A DNA stretch of 64,000 bases from Klebsiella variicola (GTDB lineage: Bacteria; Pseudomonadota; Gammaproteobacteria; Enterobacterales; Enterobacteriaceae), in NCBI RefSeq assembly GCF_000828055.2, contig NZ_CP010523.2, forward strand, positions 2,852,001 through 2,916,000. Reading direction: 5' to 3'. Made by a program: the position numbers and the translations under genes. This document shows, one piece after another, positions 38,279 to 47,275 of the stretch. The notes beneath the pieces are model-generated. The model saw only the letters and a program-made list of their open reading frames with translations, made no database searches and was not told the DNA's origin. Position 1 is the stretch's first letter, and every line of letters begins with the position of its first letter.

Positions 38279-38965
38279 TCAGGCGCGTTGTGCGGCAGTC
38301 AGGTTTTCCAGCGAGAAGACACGCTGGACGAAAATGCCGGGGGTGATGATGTGTTCCGGGTCGAGGTCGCCCAGCGGCACCAGCTGCGAGACCTCGACGA
38401 TGGTGGTTTTCGCCGCCGTCGCCATGATCGGGCCAAAGTTGCGCGCCGCCTTGCGATAGACCAGGTTGCCCCAGCGGTCGCCCTGATGGGCCTTAATCAG
38501 CGCGAAATCGGCTTTAATCGGATATTCCAGTACGTAATGGCGACCATCGATTTCCCGCGTCTCCTTGCCTTCCGCCAGCGGTGTGCCGTAGCCGGTGGGG
38601 GTAAACACTGCCCCCAGCCCGGCGCCAGCCGCCTGGATCCGCGCCGCGAGGTTACCCTGCGGCACCAGCTCCAGCTCCACTTTGCCGCGGCGATAGAGGT
38701 CATCGAAAATCTGGGAATCCACCTGGCGCGGGAAGGAGCAGATCATCTTGCGTACTCGCCCGGCTTTCAGCAGCGCCGCGAGACCCACTTCCCCGTTGCC
38801 GGCGTTGTTATTAATGATGGTCAGGTCGCGGGCGCCCTGGTCAATCAGGGCGTCAATCAGAAAGGTCGGCTGGCCGGCGGGACCAAAGCCGCCGATCATA
38901 ATAGTCGCCCCGTCGTGGATCCCGGCGATGGCCTCGCTCAGCGTCGATACGCTTTTATCAATCAT
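38279..38965 (-). CDS. pcaI: 3-oxoadipate CoA-transferase subunit A
   Basis: CoA-transferase alpha subunit of 228 aa, with the CoA-binding motif GGFGPAGQP near residue 25. It is the first gene of the pca operon. The start at 38965 follows GGAGCGACCTG; an upstream in-frame ATG at 39016 would put 17 extra residues before the conserved N-terminus. The promoter region is shared with divergent pcaR. Confidence 0.93.
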   Translation of the reverse strand: MIDKSVSTLSEAIAGIHDGATIMIGGFGPAGQPTFLIDALIDQGARDLTIINNNAGNGEVGLAALLKAGRVRKMICSFPRQVDSQIFDDLYRRGKVELELVPQGNLAARIQAAGAGLGAVFTPTGYGTPLAEGKETREIDGRHYVLEYPIKADFALIKAHQGDRWGNLVYRKAARNFGPIMATAAKTTIVEVSQLVPLGDLDPEHIITPGIFVQRVFSLENLTAAQRA

Positions 38966-39050
38966 CAGGTCGCTCCAGTGATGTGCGGTAATCGCACTTT
39001 TATTCGTTGTTCGCACAAAATGTGACCCGCTTAACGATGTCGGTCAAGGG

Positions 39051-39061
39051 CGATAATCGAA
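39051..39061. promoter_or_regulatory. PcaR operator half, copy 1
   Basis: CGATAATCGAA, identical to the core of the second site 19 bp downstream. It lies between pcaI and pcaR, 84 bp before the pcaR start. Two phased copies nearly two helical turns apart fit cooperative IclR-family binding. Confidence 0.65.
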
Positions 39062-39066
39062 ATATG

Positions 39067-39081
39067 GTGCGATAATCGAAC
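39067..39081. promoter_or_regulatory. PcaR operator, copy 2
   Basis: GTGCGATAATCGAAC; its complement GTTCGATTATCGCAC is almost the same as the 15-bp PcaR site I recall from Pseudomonas putida (GTTCGATAATCGCAC). It is 54 bp upstream of the pcaR start, in the divergent pcaI/pcaR promoter region. Confidence 0.75.
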
Positions 39082-39134
39082 ATCGGTTATCTTTAGCGAA
39101 AGAATGTGATCGATGGCAAATATGGGGAACAGAA

Positions 39135-39941
39135 ATGGACAAGCATCCAGACGATTTACTGACCGGCGACGGCGATCCGTTTAAGGGCGATCCTAACTTT
39201 ATGGCCTCCCTGGCGCGCGGCCTGGAGGTGATTCAGGCGTTCACGCCGCAGCGGCCCCTGCTGTCTATCTCGCAGATCAGCCAGAAGACCGGCATTCCGC
39301 GCGCGGCGGTGCGCCGCTGCCTGTATACCCTGAGCAAGCTGGGGTTCGTGTATGCCGAAGACGGTAAGAATTTCCAGCTGCGACCGCGGATCCTGGCGCT
39401 GGGCCACGCCTGGCTGGCCTCGACGCCGCTGGCGCGTTCGGCGCAGCCGGTGCTGCGACATCTGAGCGAAATGCTCAACGAGTCCTGCTCCATCGCCACC
39501 CTCGACGGGGACGATATTCTGTATATCGCCCGCGCCTCCAGCTCGCGGATTATGACCATCGACCTGGATATCGGCAGCCGCCTTCCGGCCTGGGCGACCT
39601 CGATGGGCCGGGTGCTGCTCAGCCATCAGCCGGAGGAGAAGCTCAACGACATGCTGGCTCGGGTGACCATGATCCGCTACACCCCGCAGACGGTGGATTC
39701 GGTGGCGAAGCTGCGCACCGAACTGAAACGGGTGCATCAGCAGGGGTATGCCCTCAACGACCAGGAGCTGGAGATGGGCCTGCGCTCCCTCGCGGTACCG
39801 CTGTTTAACGCTCAGGGGCAGGTCCAGGCGGCGCTGAACGTTGGGGTGCATGCGGGCCAGATGTCGGCCCGCGAGATGATCGATCGCGTGCTGCCGGAGC
39901 TGCAAAAAGCCGCCCGCGAGCTGACGCTGCTTCTGCGCTAA
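39135..39941 (+). CDS. pcaR: IclR-family regulator of the pca genes
   Basis: IclR-family transcription factor of 268 aa: winged helix-turn-helix near 35-85 (SISQISQKTGIPRAAVRRCLYTL) and a C-terminal effector domain that in homologues binds beta-ketoadipate. It is divergent from pcaIJFBDC across a 169-bp region with two operator copies. Its 3' end overlaps convergent smrA by 4 bp. PcaR is usually an activator with beta-ketoadipate as inducer. Confidence 0.93.
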   Translation: MDKHPDDLLTGDGDPFKGDPNFMASLARGLEVIQAFTPQRPLLSISQISQKTGIPRAAVRRCLYTLSKLGFVYAEDGKNFQLRPRILALGHAWLASTPLARSAQPVLRHLSEMLNESCSIATLDGDDILYIARASSSRIMTIDLDIGSRLPAWATSMGRVLLSHQPEEKLNDMLARVTMIRYTPQTVDSVAKLRTELKRVHQQGYALNDQELEMGLRSLAVPLFNAQGQVQAALNVGVHAGQMSAREMIDRVLPELQKAARELTLLLR

Positions 39942-40501
39942 CGACTGCGCTTGGCGTGCTGCTCCCAGGTCTCCTGCTTCGCCTCGGCCGATTTACGCAG
40001 CGCGACATAGCAGGCGCCGCTGCCGCCATGATGTGGAAGCGCGGCGCAGAAGGCCTGCACCTCCGGCAGCTCTTCCAGCCAGCGCGCCAGATAGCTGCGG
40101 ATAATATTGGCGTGGGACTGGTCGTCGCGGCCTTTGCCGTGAACGATCAGCACATTACGTAACCCCTCTTTCTGCGCCTGCACCATAAAGGCGAAGAGCA
40201 TCTGTCGGCACTGTTCCACCGGCTGGCGCAGCAGGGAGAGGCTCGCCTGCTGGCTGTATTTCCCCCGCCGCAGCTTATCCAGCACGCCGCTCTGCAGCCC
40301 TTCACGCTTAAACTCCAGCGGCGTGGCGAGCGGCACGATATCGAGATAGCCGGTGGTGAGAAAATTATCCAGTTGCAGGGTATCGACGCGCTGCGGGGCC
40401 CGGCTGTTGCGCCCGGGATGCCAGTGCACGTCATTTTTACGTTTCAGAGGCTGGACATCTTCCATGGCGTCAAGAAACAGGGATTTGTCATCAAGGTTCA
40501 T
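39938..40501 (-). CDS. smrA: Smr-domain endonuclease-like protein SmrA
   Basis: A 187-aa protein with a C-terminal Smr domain, collinear with E. coli SmrA (YdaL), a reported nicking DNA endonuclease. The domain begins near DTLQLDNFL and has the typical LIVHGKGRDDQSHANI and LPHHGGSGACYVALR motifs. GGAGGAGAGCCC precedes the ATG. In E. coli it neighbours abgR as here. Confidence 0.93.
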   Translation of the reverse strand: MNLDDKSLFLDAMEDVQPLKRKNDVHWHPGRNSRAPQRVDTLQLDNFLTTGYLDIVPLATPLEFKREGLQSGVLDKLRRGKYSQQASLSLLRQPVEQCRQMLFAFMVQAQKEGLRNVLIVHGKGRDDQSHANIIRSYLARWLEELPEVQAFCAALPHHGGSGACYVALRKSAEAKQETWEQHAKRSR

Positions 40502-40601
40502 GGGCTCTCCTCCAGCGGCTGTCGCCAGCTACTATAGCCGCCCGGCGCTCCCCCCTCAACGCGTTTAGCCGCGTTCGCTGGCAAAGTGAGCGCGACGGCG
40601 A

Positions 40602-41510
40602 TTAAGGAAACAATTGTCGGCTCTGGCGGCGAAACAGCGTGATTAACGACGCCGTTAATGGCGTCTGCCGGGTATCGCGCCGCTGGATCAGATAATAGGT
40701 GGCCGTCGGCAAGACGTCGCGGACAGGGATCATCACCAGCTTGTCCGCCATCAGCGGATCGTTGCCGAGCTCCACCGGCAGGATGCTGAGAAAATCACTT
40801 TTCACCACCAGGCTAATGCACGACGAGAAGGTTTCGCAAACAATATCTACCTTAGGCGCTAACCCGGCCTGATTAAGCCGGTCCTGCAGCTGTTTAAAGT
40901 AGCTGCCGCGCGGCGTCGGCATGGTCCAGTGGTGATCCATCAACTCCCCCAGCGAGGTGGCCTGCGCCGCAGGATGTCCTGCGCGGGCGAACACCGCGAA
41001 CGGTTTCTCAAACAGTTTCTCAAAGCTGAACTCATGGTCGTACGGCCCGGGGTAATAGGTATTGATGGTGAAATCCAGCTCTCCCTGGCGCAGCTCATTG
41101 ATCATCGCCAGCAGCTGGCCCTCCATGATCCGCACCTTTACCTGCGGATGCTGCTGATGAAAGCGACAGATCACCGACGGCATCAGCGACCGGGCGACGC
41201 TGGCGCCAAGGCCAATATTAATTTGCCCGGCCTGCTCGCCCTGACGCTGCAGCAGTTCGTCCTGCGCCGCCCGCAGCTCCTCAAGGATCAAGCTCGCATG
41301 TTGGTAAAAGCTTTCGCCGTTTTCGGTCAGCGCCACCCCCTGACTGCGGCGCACGAACAGCTGGGCGGAAAGCCCCTCCTCCAGCTCTTTAATCGCTTTG
41401 GTCAGGGCCGGCTGCGAGACCGCCAGCGCCCGGCTGGCGCCGCGAATACTCCCTTCCCGGGCCACTTCGACGAAGGCGCGGATATGATGAAATTTAATCT
41501 GAAATGCCAT
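40602..41510 (-). CDS. abgR: LysR-type regulator AbgR
   Basis: LysR-family regulator of 302 aa, with the helix-turn-helix near residues 17-47 (GSIRGASRALAVSQPALTKAIKELEE), divergent from abgAB. It corresponds to E. coli AbgR, presumed regulator of p-aminobenzoyl-glutamate use. No strong ribosome-binding site precedes the ATG. An operator-like repeat starts only 8 bp upstream of it, so autoregulation is likely. Confidence 0.91.
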   Translation of the reverse strand: MAFQIKFHHIRAFVEVAREGSIRGASRALAVSQPALTKAIKELEEGLSAQLFVRRSQGVALTENGESFYQHASLILEELRAAQDELLQRQGEQAGQINIGLGASVARSLMPSVICRFHQQHPQVKVRIMEGQLLAMINELRQGELDFTINTYYPGPYDHEFSFEKLFEKPFAVFARAGHPAAQATSLGELMDHHWTMPTPRGSYFKQLQDRLNQAGLAPKVDIVCETFSSCISLVVKSDFLSILPVELGNDPLMADKLVMIPVRDVLPTATYYLIQRRDTRQTPLTASLITLFRRQSRQLFP

Positions 41511-41517
41511 GCTTTAG

Positions 41518-41538
41518 GTGATAACCATTGTTTATCAG
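41518..41538. promoter_or_regulatory. AbgR operator candidate, site 1
   Basis: GTGATA-N9-TATCAG: an inverted repeat with the LysR-type T-N11-A core, almost identical in form to site 2. It lies immediately upstream of abgR. Confidence 0.6.
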
Positions 41539-41612
41539 ACAGAAGAAAATCACATCTACTGTAATCCATCAGGCTATGGCAGGTTAAGTGGGATACGGCC
41601 TGTAAAACGTAA

Positions 41613-41633
41613 GTGATAAACAAAAGCTATCAC
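41613..41633. promoter_or_regulatory. AbgR operator candidate, site 2
   Basis: GTGATA-N9-TATCAC, a perfect inverted repeat with a T-N11-A core, 43 bp upstream of the abgA start and 95 bp from site 1 (nine helical turns). Confidence 0.65.
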
Positions 41634-41676
41634 ATCGTGAACGCCGTCACATTTTTTACTTATGACAGGATGAGCT

Positions 41677-42987
41677 ATGCCGCAACTTGATGAATACCTC
41701 CACCAGCTGGCGCCGGCCATGATCCAATGGCGCCGTGATTTTCACCTGCACGCGGAATCCGGCTGGCTGGAATTCCGCACTGCCAGCAAGGTGACGGAGA
41801 TCCTCGACGGGCTCGGCTATCAGCTGGCGCTGGGGCGCGATGTCATCGATGCCGATAGCCGGATGGGGCTGCCGGACGAGGATACCCTGGCCCAGGCTTT
41901 CGAGCGCGCCCGCGAACAGGGCGCGCCGGAGCGCTGGCTGCCGGCGTTTGAAGGCGGTTTCGCCGGCGTGGTCGCCACGCTCGACACCGGACGTCCCGGC
42001 CCAACCCTGGCCTTCCGCGTCGATATGGATGCCCTTGACCTCAATGAACAGCACGACGACAGCCACCGCCCTCATCGCGACCATTTCGCCTCCTGCAACG
42101 CCGGTATGATGCACGCCTGCGGCCATGATGGCCATACCGCCATCGGGCTGGGCCTGGCGCATGTCCTGAAGCAGTATGCCGCGCAGCTCAACGGGGTGAT
42201 CAAACTGATTTTCCAGCCCGCTGAAGAGGGCACCCGCGGCGCCCGGGCGATGGTGGCCGCCGGCGTGGTGGATGACGTGGATTATTTCACGGCGATCCAT
42301 ATCGGGACCGGTGTGCCGGCAGGTACCGTCGTCTGCGGTGGCGACAACTTTATGGCCACTACTAAATTCGACGTGCAGTTCAGCGGCGTGGCCGCCCACG
42401 CCGGCGGCAAGCCGGAGGAGGGGCGCAACGCGCTGCTGGCCGCCGCCCAGGCCGCTCTTGGCCTGCACGCCATCCCGCCGCACAGCGCCGGCGCCTCGCG
42501 GGTCAACGTCGGGGTGATGCAGGCGGGCACCGGGCGCAACGTGGTGCCCTCTTCCGCGCTGTTAAAAGTGGAAACCCGCGGTGAAAGCGAAGCCATTAAC
42601 CAGTACGTGTTCGAGCGGGCGCAGCACGTCATCGCCGGGGCGGCGGCGATGTACGAAGCCCGCTACGAACTACGCATGATGGGTGCTGCGACCGCCAGCG
42701 CGCCGTCGCCGGCGTGGGTGGACTATCTGCGCGAACAGGCCGCCCGTGTGCCCGGCGTGCAACAGGCGGTGGATCGTATCGCCGCCCCGGCGGGCTCGGA
42801 AGACGCCACCCTGATGATGGCCCGGGTCCAGGCGCGCGGCGGCCTCGCCTCGTACATGATCTTCGGCACCCAACTGAGCGCCGGTCACCACAATGAGAAG
42901 TTTGACTTCGACGAGAGCGTCATGGCGCTAGCGGTAGAAACTCTGGCGCGTATCGCGCTTAACTTTCCCTGGCAGCGGGGGGTGTAA
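41677..42987 (+). CDS. abgA: p-Aminobenzoyl-glutamate hydrolase subunit A
   Basis: M20-family amidohydrolase subunit of 436 aa, which with AbgB cleaves p-aminobenzoyl-glutamate, a folate breakdown product, to p-aminobenzoate and glutamate. Metal-binding motifs are seen: FRVDMDALDL, MHACGHDGHTA and QPAEEGTRGA. GACAGGATGAGCT precedes the ATG. The stop overlaps the abgB start by one base. Confidence 0.93.
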   Translation: MPQLDEYLHQLAPAMIQWRRDFHLHAESGWLEFRTASKVTEILDGLGYQLALGRDVIDADSRMGLPDEDTLAQAFERAREQGAPERWLPAFEGGFAGVVATLDTGRPGPTLAFRVDMDALDLNEQHDDSHRPHRDHFASCNAGMMHACGHDGHTAIGLGLAHVLKQYAAQLNGVIKLIFQPAEEGTRGARAMVAAGVVDDVDYFTAIHIGTGVPAGTVVCGGDNFMATTKFDVQFSGVAAHAGGKPEEGRNALLAAAQAALGLHAIPPHSAGASRVNVGVMQAGTGRNVVPSSALLKVETRGESEAINQYVFERAQHVIAGAAAMYEARYELRMMGAATASAPSPAWVDYLREQAARVPGVQQAVDRIAAPAGSEDATLMMARVQARGGLASYMIFGTQLSAGHHNEKFDFDESVMALAVETLARIALNFPWQRGV

Positions 42988-44432
42988 TGGAAGCCATTTT
43001 TCAGTTTGTGGACGAGATGATTGAGACGCGACGCGAGGCGTACTGCGCCATCGCCGATGACATCTGGGATCACCCGGAGACCCGCTTTGAGGAGTACTGG
43101 TCCGCCCAACGCCTGGCGGATGCGCTGGAGGCAGAAGGTTTCCAGCTCACTCGCGATGCGGGTGGGATCCCGAATGCCTTTATCGCCAGCGTCGGCGAAG
43201 GCCAACCGGTGATTGCCCTGCTCGGCGAATTTGACGCCCTGGCGGGCCTCAGCCAGCAGGCGCACTGCGCGGAACCGACACCCTCGACACCGGGAGCCAA
43301 CGGCCACGGCTGCGGGCACAATCTGCTCGGTACGGCGGCATTCGCCGCGGCGGTCGCCGCCAAAGCCTGGCTGCAACAGCATGGCGGCGCGGGCACGCTG
43401 CGCTTCTATGGTTGTCCCGGCGAGGAAGGCGGATCGGGAAAAACCTTTATGGTGCGCGAAGGGTTGTTTGATGATGTCGATGCGGCGCTGACCTGGCATC
43501 CGGAAGCCTGGGCCGGGATGTTCAGCACCCGCACCCTCGCCAATATTCAGGCGGCATGGCGTTTTACCGGCACCGCCGCCCACGCTGCGAATTCGCCGCA
43601 CCTGGGCCGGAGCGCGCTGGATGCCGTCACTCTGATGACCACCGGCAGCAACTTCCTCAATGAACATATCATCGAGAAGGCGCGGGTCCATTATGCCATT
43701 ACCGATACCGGCGGTGTCTCGCCCAACGTGGTGCAGGCTCAGGCGGAAGTGCTGTATCTGATCCGTGCGCCGGAGATGGCCGACGCGGAGGAGATCTTCG
43801 CCCGCATCGAGAAGATTGCTCAGGGGGCCGCGCTGATGACCGAGACCCAGGTCAGCTGCCGCTTTGAAAAAGCCTGCTCCAGCTATCTCCCCAACCGCAC
43901 GCTTGAGGCGGCGATGTATCAGGCGGTCTGTCATTACGGTACCCCCGCCTGGAGCGACGAGGAGCGCGCTTTTGCCGCGGCGATACGCGCCACCCTCAGC
44001 GCCAACGATATTAACAACAGCCTGAACAATATTGCCGGCACCAGTGGGGAGGAAGGCAAAACGTTCGCTCGTCGCCACCGCGACACGCTGCTGATTGATG
44101 AGGTGGCGCCCTGGGCGGCCACGGATAACGTCCTCGCCGGCTCCACTGACGTCGGCGATGTCAGCTGGAAAGCGCCGGTGGCTCAGTGCTTCAGCCCGTG
44201 CTTCGCGGTGGGAACCCCGCTGCACAGCTGGCAGCTGGTGAGTCAGGGCAGAACCTCCATCGCCCATAAAGGGATGTTGCTGGCGGGGAAAGTGCTCGCG
44301 GCGACCGCGATCCGTTTATTCAGCGACAGCGCCCTGCTGGCGGCCAGCCAGCAAGAACTCAGGCAGGTACTGGCCGAACGCCCCTATCGTTGCCCGATCC
44401 CGGCGGAGGTGAGTCCGACCGTTTTACGATAA
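42987..44432 (+). CDS. abgB: p-Aminobenzoyl-glutamate hydrolase subunit B
   Basis: Second M20-family subunit, 481 aa, with LLGEFDALAGLSQ, GHGCGHNLLG and GCPGEEGGSGK as the metal-site motifs. It is translationally coupled to abgA and is required with it for hydrolysis in E. coli. A 123-bp gap follows before abgT. Confidence 0.93.
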   Translation: MEAIFQFVDEMIETRREAYCAIADDIWDHPETRFEEYWSAQRLADALEAEGFQLTRDAGGIPNAFIASVGEGQPVIALLGEFDALAGLSQQAHCAEPTPSTPGANGHGCGHNLLGTAAFAAAVAAKAWLQQHGGAGTLRFYGCPGEEGGSGKTFMVREGLFDDVDAALTWHPEAWAGMFSTRTLANIQAAWRFTGTAAHAANSPHLGRSALDAVTLMTTGSNFLNEHIIEKARVHYAITDTGGVSPNVVQAQAEVLYLIRAPEMADAEEIFARIEKIAQGAALMTETQVSCRFEKACSSYLPNRTLEAAMYQAVCHYGTPAWSDEERAFAAAIRATLSANDINNSLNNIAGTSGEEGKTFARRHRDTLLIDEVAPWAATDNVLAGSTDVGDVSWKAPVAQCFSPCFAVGTPLHSWQLVSQGRTSIAHKGMLLAGKVLAATAIRLFSDSALLAASQQELRQVLAERPYRCPIPAEVSPTVLR

Positions 44433-44555
44433 CCACTTAAGACAGGCTACTCCTGGCCAACGCTGACCGGCATCGCGGCACGCACCGACCATAATAACCG
44501 CCGGCAGTACGGGAGCAGGCCTGCCCAACACAACAACGACAACAGAGGAACGCCC

Positions 44556-46082
44556 ATGAGTATGTCATCCATACCGTCGTCTTCCCCCGGCGGAAAGCGC
44601 TATGGCTGGGTAGAGAAGATCGGTAACAAAGTCCCGCACCCGTTTTTGCTGTTTATCTATCTTATCGTGGCGCTGATCGCGGCCACGGCGATACTTTCCG
44701 CCTTCAACGTCGGGGTGCAGAACCCTACGGATGGTTCACGGGTGGTGGTCAAAAATCTGCTCAGCGTGGAAGGGTTGCACTGGTTTTTGCCCAACGTCAT
44801 TAAAAACTTCAGCGGTTTCGCGCCGCTGGGGGCGATCCTCGCCCTGGTGCTGGGCGCTGGCTTCGCCGAGCGGGTGGGTCTGTTACCCGCGCTAATGGTG
44901 AAGATGGCCTCTCACGTCAGCGCCCGCTATGCCAGCTATATGGTGCTGTTTATCGCCTTCTTCAGCCATATCTCTTCCGACGCGGCGCTGGTAATTATGC
45001 CGCCGCTGGGCGCGCTGATGTTCCTCGCCGTCGGTCGGCATCCTGTCGCCGGCCTGTTGGCGGCGATTGCCGGCGTGGGCTGCGGCTTTACCGCCAATTT
45101 ACTGATTGTCACCACCGACGTACTGCTCTCAGGGATCAGCACCGAGGCGGCAAAATCCATCGATGCCTCTTTGCACGTCAGCGTGATCGACAACTGGTAC
45201 TTTATGGCGACCTCGGTGATCGTTCTGACGCTCGTCGGCGGACTGATCACCGATAAGCTGGTGGAGCCTCGGCTGGGGCAGTGGCAAGGCAGTCGTGATG
45301 AAAAGCTGCAGACGCTGACGCCCGAGGAGCGTTTCGGCCTGCGCATCGCCGGCGTGGCAACGCTGGTATTCGTGGCGGTCGTCGCCCTGATGGTGGTCCC
45401 CGAGAACGGTATTCTTCGCGACCCGGTTCAACATACGGTCATGCCCTCGCCGTTTATCAAAGGCATCGTGCCGCTGATTATCTTTTTCTTCTTTGTCGTG
45501 TCGCTGGCATACGGCATCGCCACCGGCAAAATTCGCCGCCAGGCCGACCTGCCGCAGCTGATGATTGAGCCGATGAAAGAGATGGCCGGGTTTATCGTGA
45601 TGGTCTTCCCGCTGGCGCAGTTCGTGGCGATGTTCAACTGGAGCAACATGGGCAAGTTTATGGCCGTCGGTCTGACGGACCTGCTGGAGAGCGCCGGGAT
45701 GAACGGCGTCCCGGCGTTTGTCGGGCTCGCGCTGCTGTCGGCTTTTCTGTGTATGTTTATCGCCAGCGGCTCGGCCATCTGGTCGATTCTGGCGCCGATC
45801 TTCGTGCCGATGTTTATGCTGCTGGGCTTTCACCCGGCCTTTGCGCAGATCCTCTTTCGCATCGCCGATTCATCGGTGCTGCCGCTGGCGCCGGTGTCGC
45901 CGTTTGTGCCGCTGTTTCTCGGCTTCCTACAGCGCTACCGACCGGATGCCCGCCTCGGCACCTACTACTCGCTGGTGCTCCCTTACCCGCTGATTTTTCT
46001 CGCCGTCTGGCTGCTGTTGCTGGTGGGATGGTATCTGGTGGGACTGCCGATCGGCCCTGGCATCTATCCGCGGCTGTCTTAA
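44556..46082 (+). CDS. abgT: p-Aminobenzoyl-glutamate transporter AbgT
   Basis: AbgT-family inner-membrane transporter of 508 aa with about 11-13 helices. It follows abgAB and takes up p-aminobenzoyl-glutamate in E. coli; some relatives export sulfonamides. Conserved stretches include KVPHPFLLFIYLIV, SSDAALVIMPPLGA and APVSPFVPLFLGF. AGAGGAACGCCC precedes the ATG. Confidence 0.94.
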   Translation: MSMSSIPSSSPGGKRYGWVEKIGNKVPHPFLLFIYLIVALIAATAILSAFNVGVQNPTDGSRVVVKNLLSVEGLHWFLPNVIKNFSGFAPLGAILALVLGAGFAERVGLLPALMVKMASHVSARYASYMVLFIAFFSHISSDAALVIMPPLGALMFLAVGRHPVAGLLAAIAGVGCGFTANLLIVTTDVLLSGISTEAAKSIDASLHVSVIDNWYFMATSVIVLTLVGGLITDKLVEPRLGQWQGSRDEKLQTLTPEERFGLRIAGVATLVFVAVVALMVVPENGILRDPVQHTVMPSPFIKGIVPLIIFFFFVVSLAYGIATGKIRRQADLPQLMIEPMKEMAGFIVMVFPLAQFVAMFNWSNMGKFMAVGLTDLLESAGMNGVPAFVGLALLSAFLCMFIASGSAIWSILAPIFVPMFMLLGFHPAFAQILFRIADSSVLPLAPVSPFVPLFLGFLQRYRPDARLGTYYSLVLPYPLIFLAVWLLLLVGWYLVGLPIGPGIYPRLS

Positions 46083-46114
46083 CCCGCCGATGCGCCAGGG
46101 ACGGCCGCCTTAGC

Positions 46115-46273
46115 TTAACGCGATATCTTCACTTTGAATTTGCGGGTCGCTTCCCCGGCTCCGGCGAATATGCCGAAAAGCGCGCGATACCCTCGCTCAA
46201 GCAACAGCGACATACCATGAATAACCAGACCGCTGAAGATCAGTACGATTACGCCAGTCAGTATATATTGCAT
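46115..46273 (-). CDS. Putative small membrane protein (52 aa), not recognised
   Basis: An open frame of 52 codons with a strong ribosome-binding site (GAGGTGGAGCT then ATG). The product begins MQYILTGVIVLIFSGLVIHG, one hydrophobic helix (about residues 4-25), followed by a basic amphipathic tail ending RKFKVKISR. It is convergent with abgT (33 bp apart). I do not recognise the family. The ribosome-binding site, hydrophobic N-terminus and basic cytosolic tail make it a credible small inner-membrane protein. Confidence 0.6.
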   Translation of the reverse strand: MQYILTGVIVLIFSGLVIHGMSLLLERGYRALFGIFAGAGEATRKFKVKISR

Positions 46274-46445
46274 AGCTCCACCTCTGAGTTATTAACCGCG
46301 CCGCGCCGACGCGGTAGCACTTTCCCGAGCGCGCACAGCGGCGCGGAGGACCTACGTCGTCAGCTTAAAAGTAGCAAAAACCCTGTCCGGTAACCCGCCA
46401 GGATCGATCCAAAAATAAATCATCGTGGCGATCGCAGAATGCCTC

Positions 46446-46466
46446 CACGGCGGATAGCCCGCCGTG
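46446..46466 (+). other. Hairpin upstream of ogt
   Basis: An 8-bp stem CACGGCGG / CCGCCGTG with a 5-nt loop lies in the 290-bp region between the 52-aa gene and ogt, without a T-run. Otherwise the region shows no gene; it would hold promoters for both divergent neighbours. Confidence 0.4.
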
Positions 46467-46565
46467 CTATTTGGCGATGCGGTTTTACCTTTTGGGAGTA
46501 TAGTTGACTGTCGTCAGCGCGTGGTATCGTGTGCCCCTCATGTACGATGGTGGATGACAGAAACG

Positions 46566-47081
46566 ATGTTGACCTTGCTGCAGGATAAAATGGATACCCC
46601 GCTGGGGCCGCTGTGGGTACTTTGCGACGAACAGTTTAATTTGCGCGCCGTCGAGTGGGACGAGCACCGCGATCGGATGGAAACCCTGCTCGACGTTCAC
46701 TATCGACGGGAAGGCTATCAGCGCGTCGACTGCCGCAACCCAGGCGGCCTCAGCAGTAAGCTGAACGACTATTTCGCCGGCGATCTGGCGATTATCGATA
46801 CCCTGGCTACCGCCACCGCCGGCACCCCGTTCCAGCGCCAGGTCTGGCAGGCGTTACGCGATATCCCCTGCGGCCAGGTGATGCACTATGGCCAACTGGC
46901 CGAGGCGCTCGGACGCCCCGGCGCCGCTCGCGCCGTGGGGGCCGCCAATGGCGCCAATCCGGTGAGTATCGTGGTGCCCTGTCATCGGGTCATCGGGCGT
47001 AACGGCACCCTGACCGGCTATGCCGGGGGCGTGCAGCGAAAAGAGTGGTTATTGCGCCATGAAGGGTATCTTTTACTTTGA
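46566..47081 (+). CDS. ogt: Methylated-DNA--protein-cysteine methyltransferase Ogt
   Basis: DNA repair protein of 171 aa that removes methyl groups from O6-methylguanine (and O4-methylthymine) onto its own cysteine. The active site is [29 protein letters not shown] is the helix-turn-helix. The start at 46566 ([16 protein letters not shown]) matches E. coli Ogt; an ATG four codons upstream, after GATGGTGG, is a possible alternative. It precedes fnr as in E. coli. Confidence 0.92.
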   Translation: MLTLLQDKMDTPLGPLWVLCDEQFNLRAVEWDEHRDRMETLLDVHYRREGYQRVDCRNPGGLSSKLNDYFAGDLAIIDTLATATAGTPFQRQVWQALRDIPCGQVMHYGQLAEALGRPGAARAVGAANGANPVSIVVPCHRVIGRNGTLTGYAGGVQRKEWLLRHEGYLLL

Positions 47082-47242
47082 CTGAAAATGCCTTTTCTGG
47101 AATCTTCAGGTAATTTTACAATCAAATATAGCGAAATAATCTATTGCTTATCAATCAGATATACAGCCATTTTGATTTACCCTGCTGATATTACGTGTTT
47201 CCGGGTCTGAAGACTTACCTGCTGATCAAAAAGATGTTAAAA

Positions 47243-47256
47243 TTGACCAATATCAA
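47243..47256. promoter_or_regulatory. FNR box at the fnr start (autoregulation)
   Basis: TTGAC-CAAT-ATCAA differs from the FNR consensus TTGAT-N4-ATCAA at one position. It lies 20 bp upstream of the fnr start codon, near the expected transcription start, which is the placement of the autorepression site in E. coli. Confidence 0.85.
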
Positions 47257-47275
47257 TTAAGGCCTGAGCAGACAT

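Noticed and set aside
41636-41651. CRP-like site (CGTGA-N6-TCACA) upstream of abgA
   Set aside because: It is 26 bp from the start codon, probably downstream of the promoter, and overlaps poorly with normal CRP activation positions. Not enough evidence.
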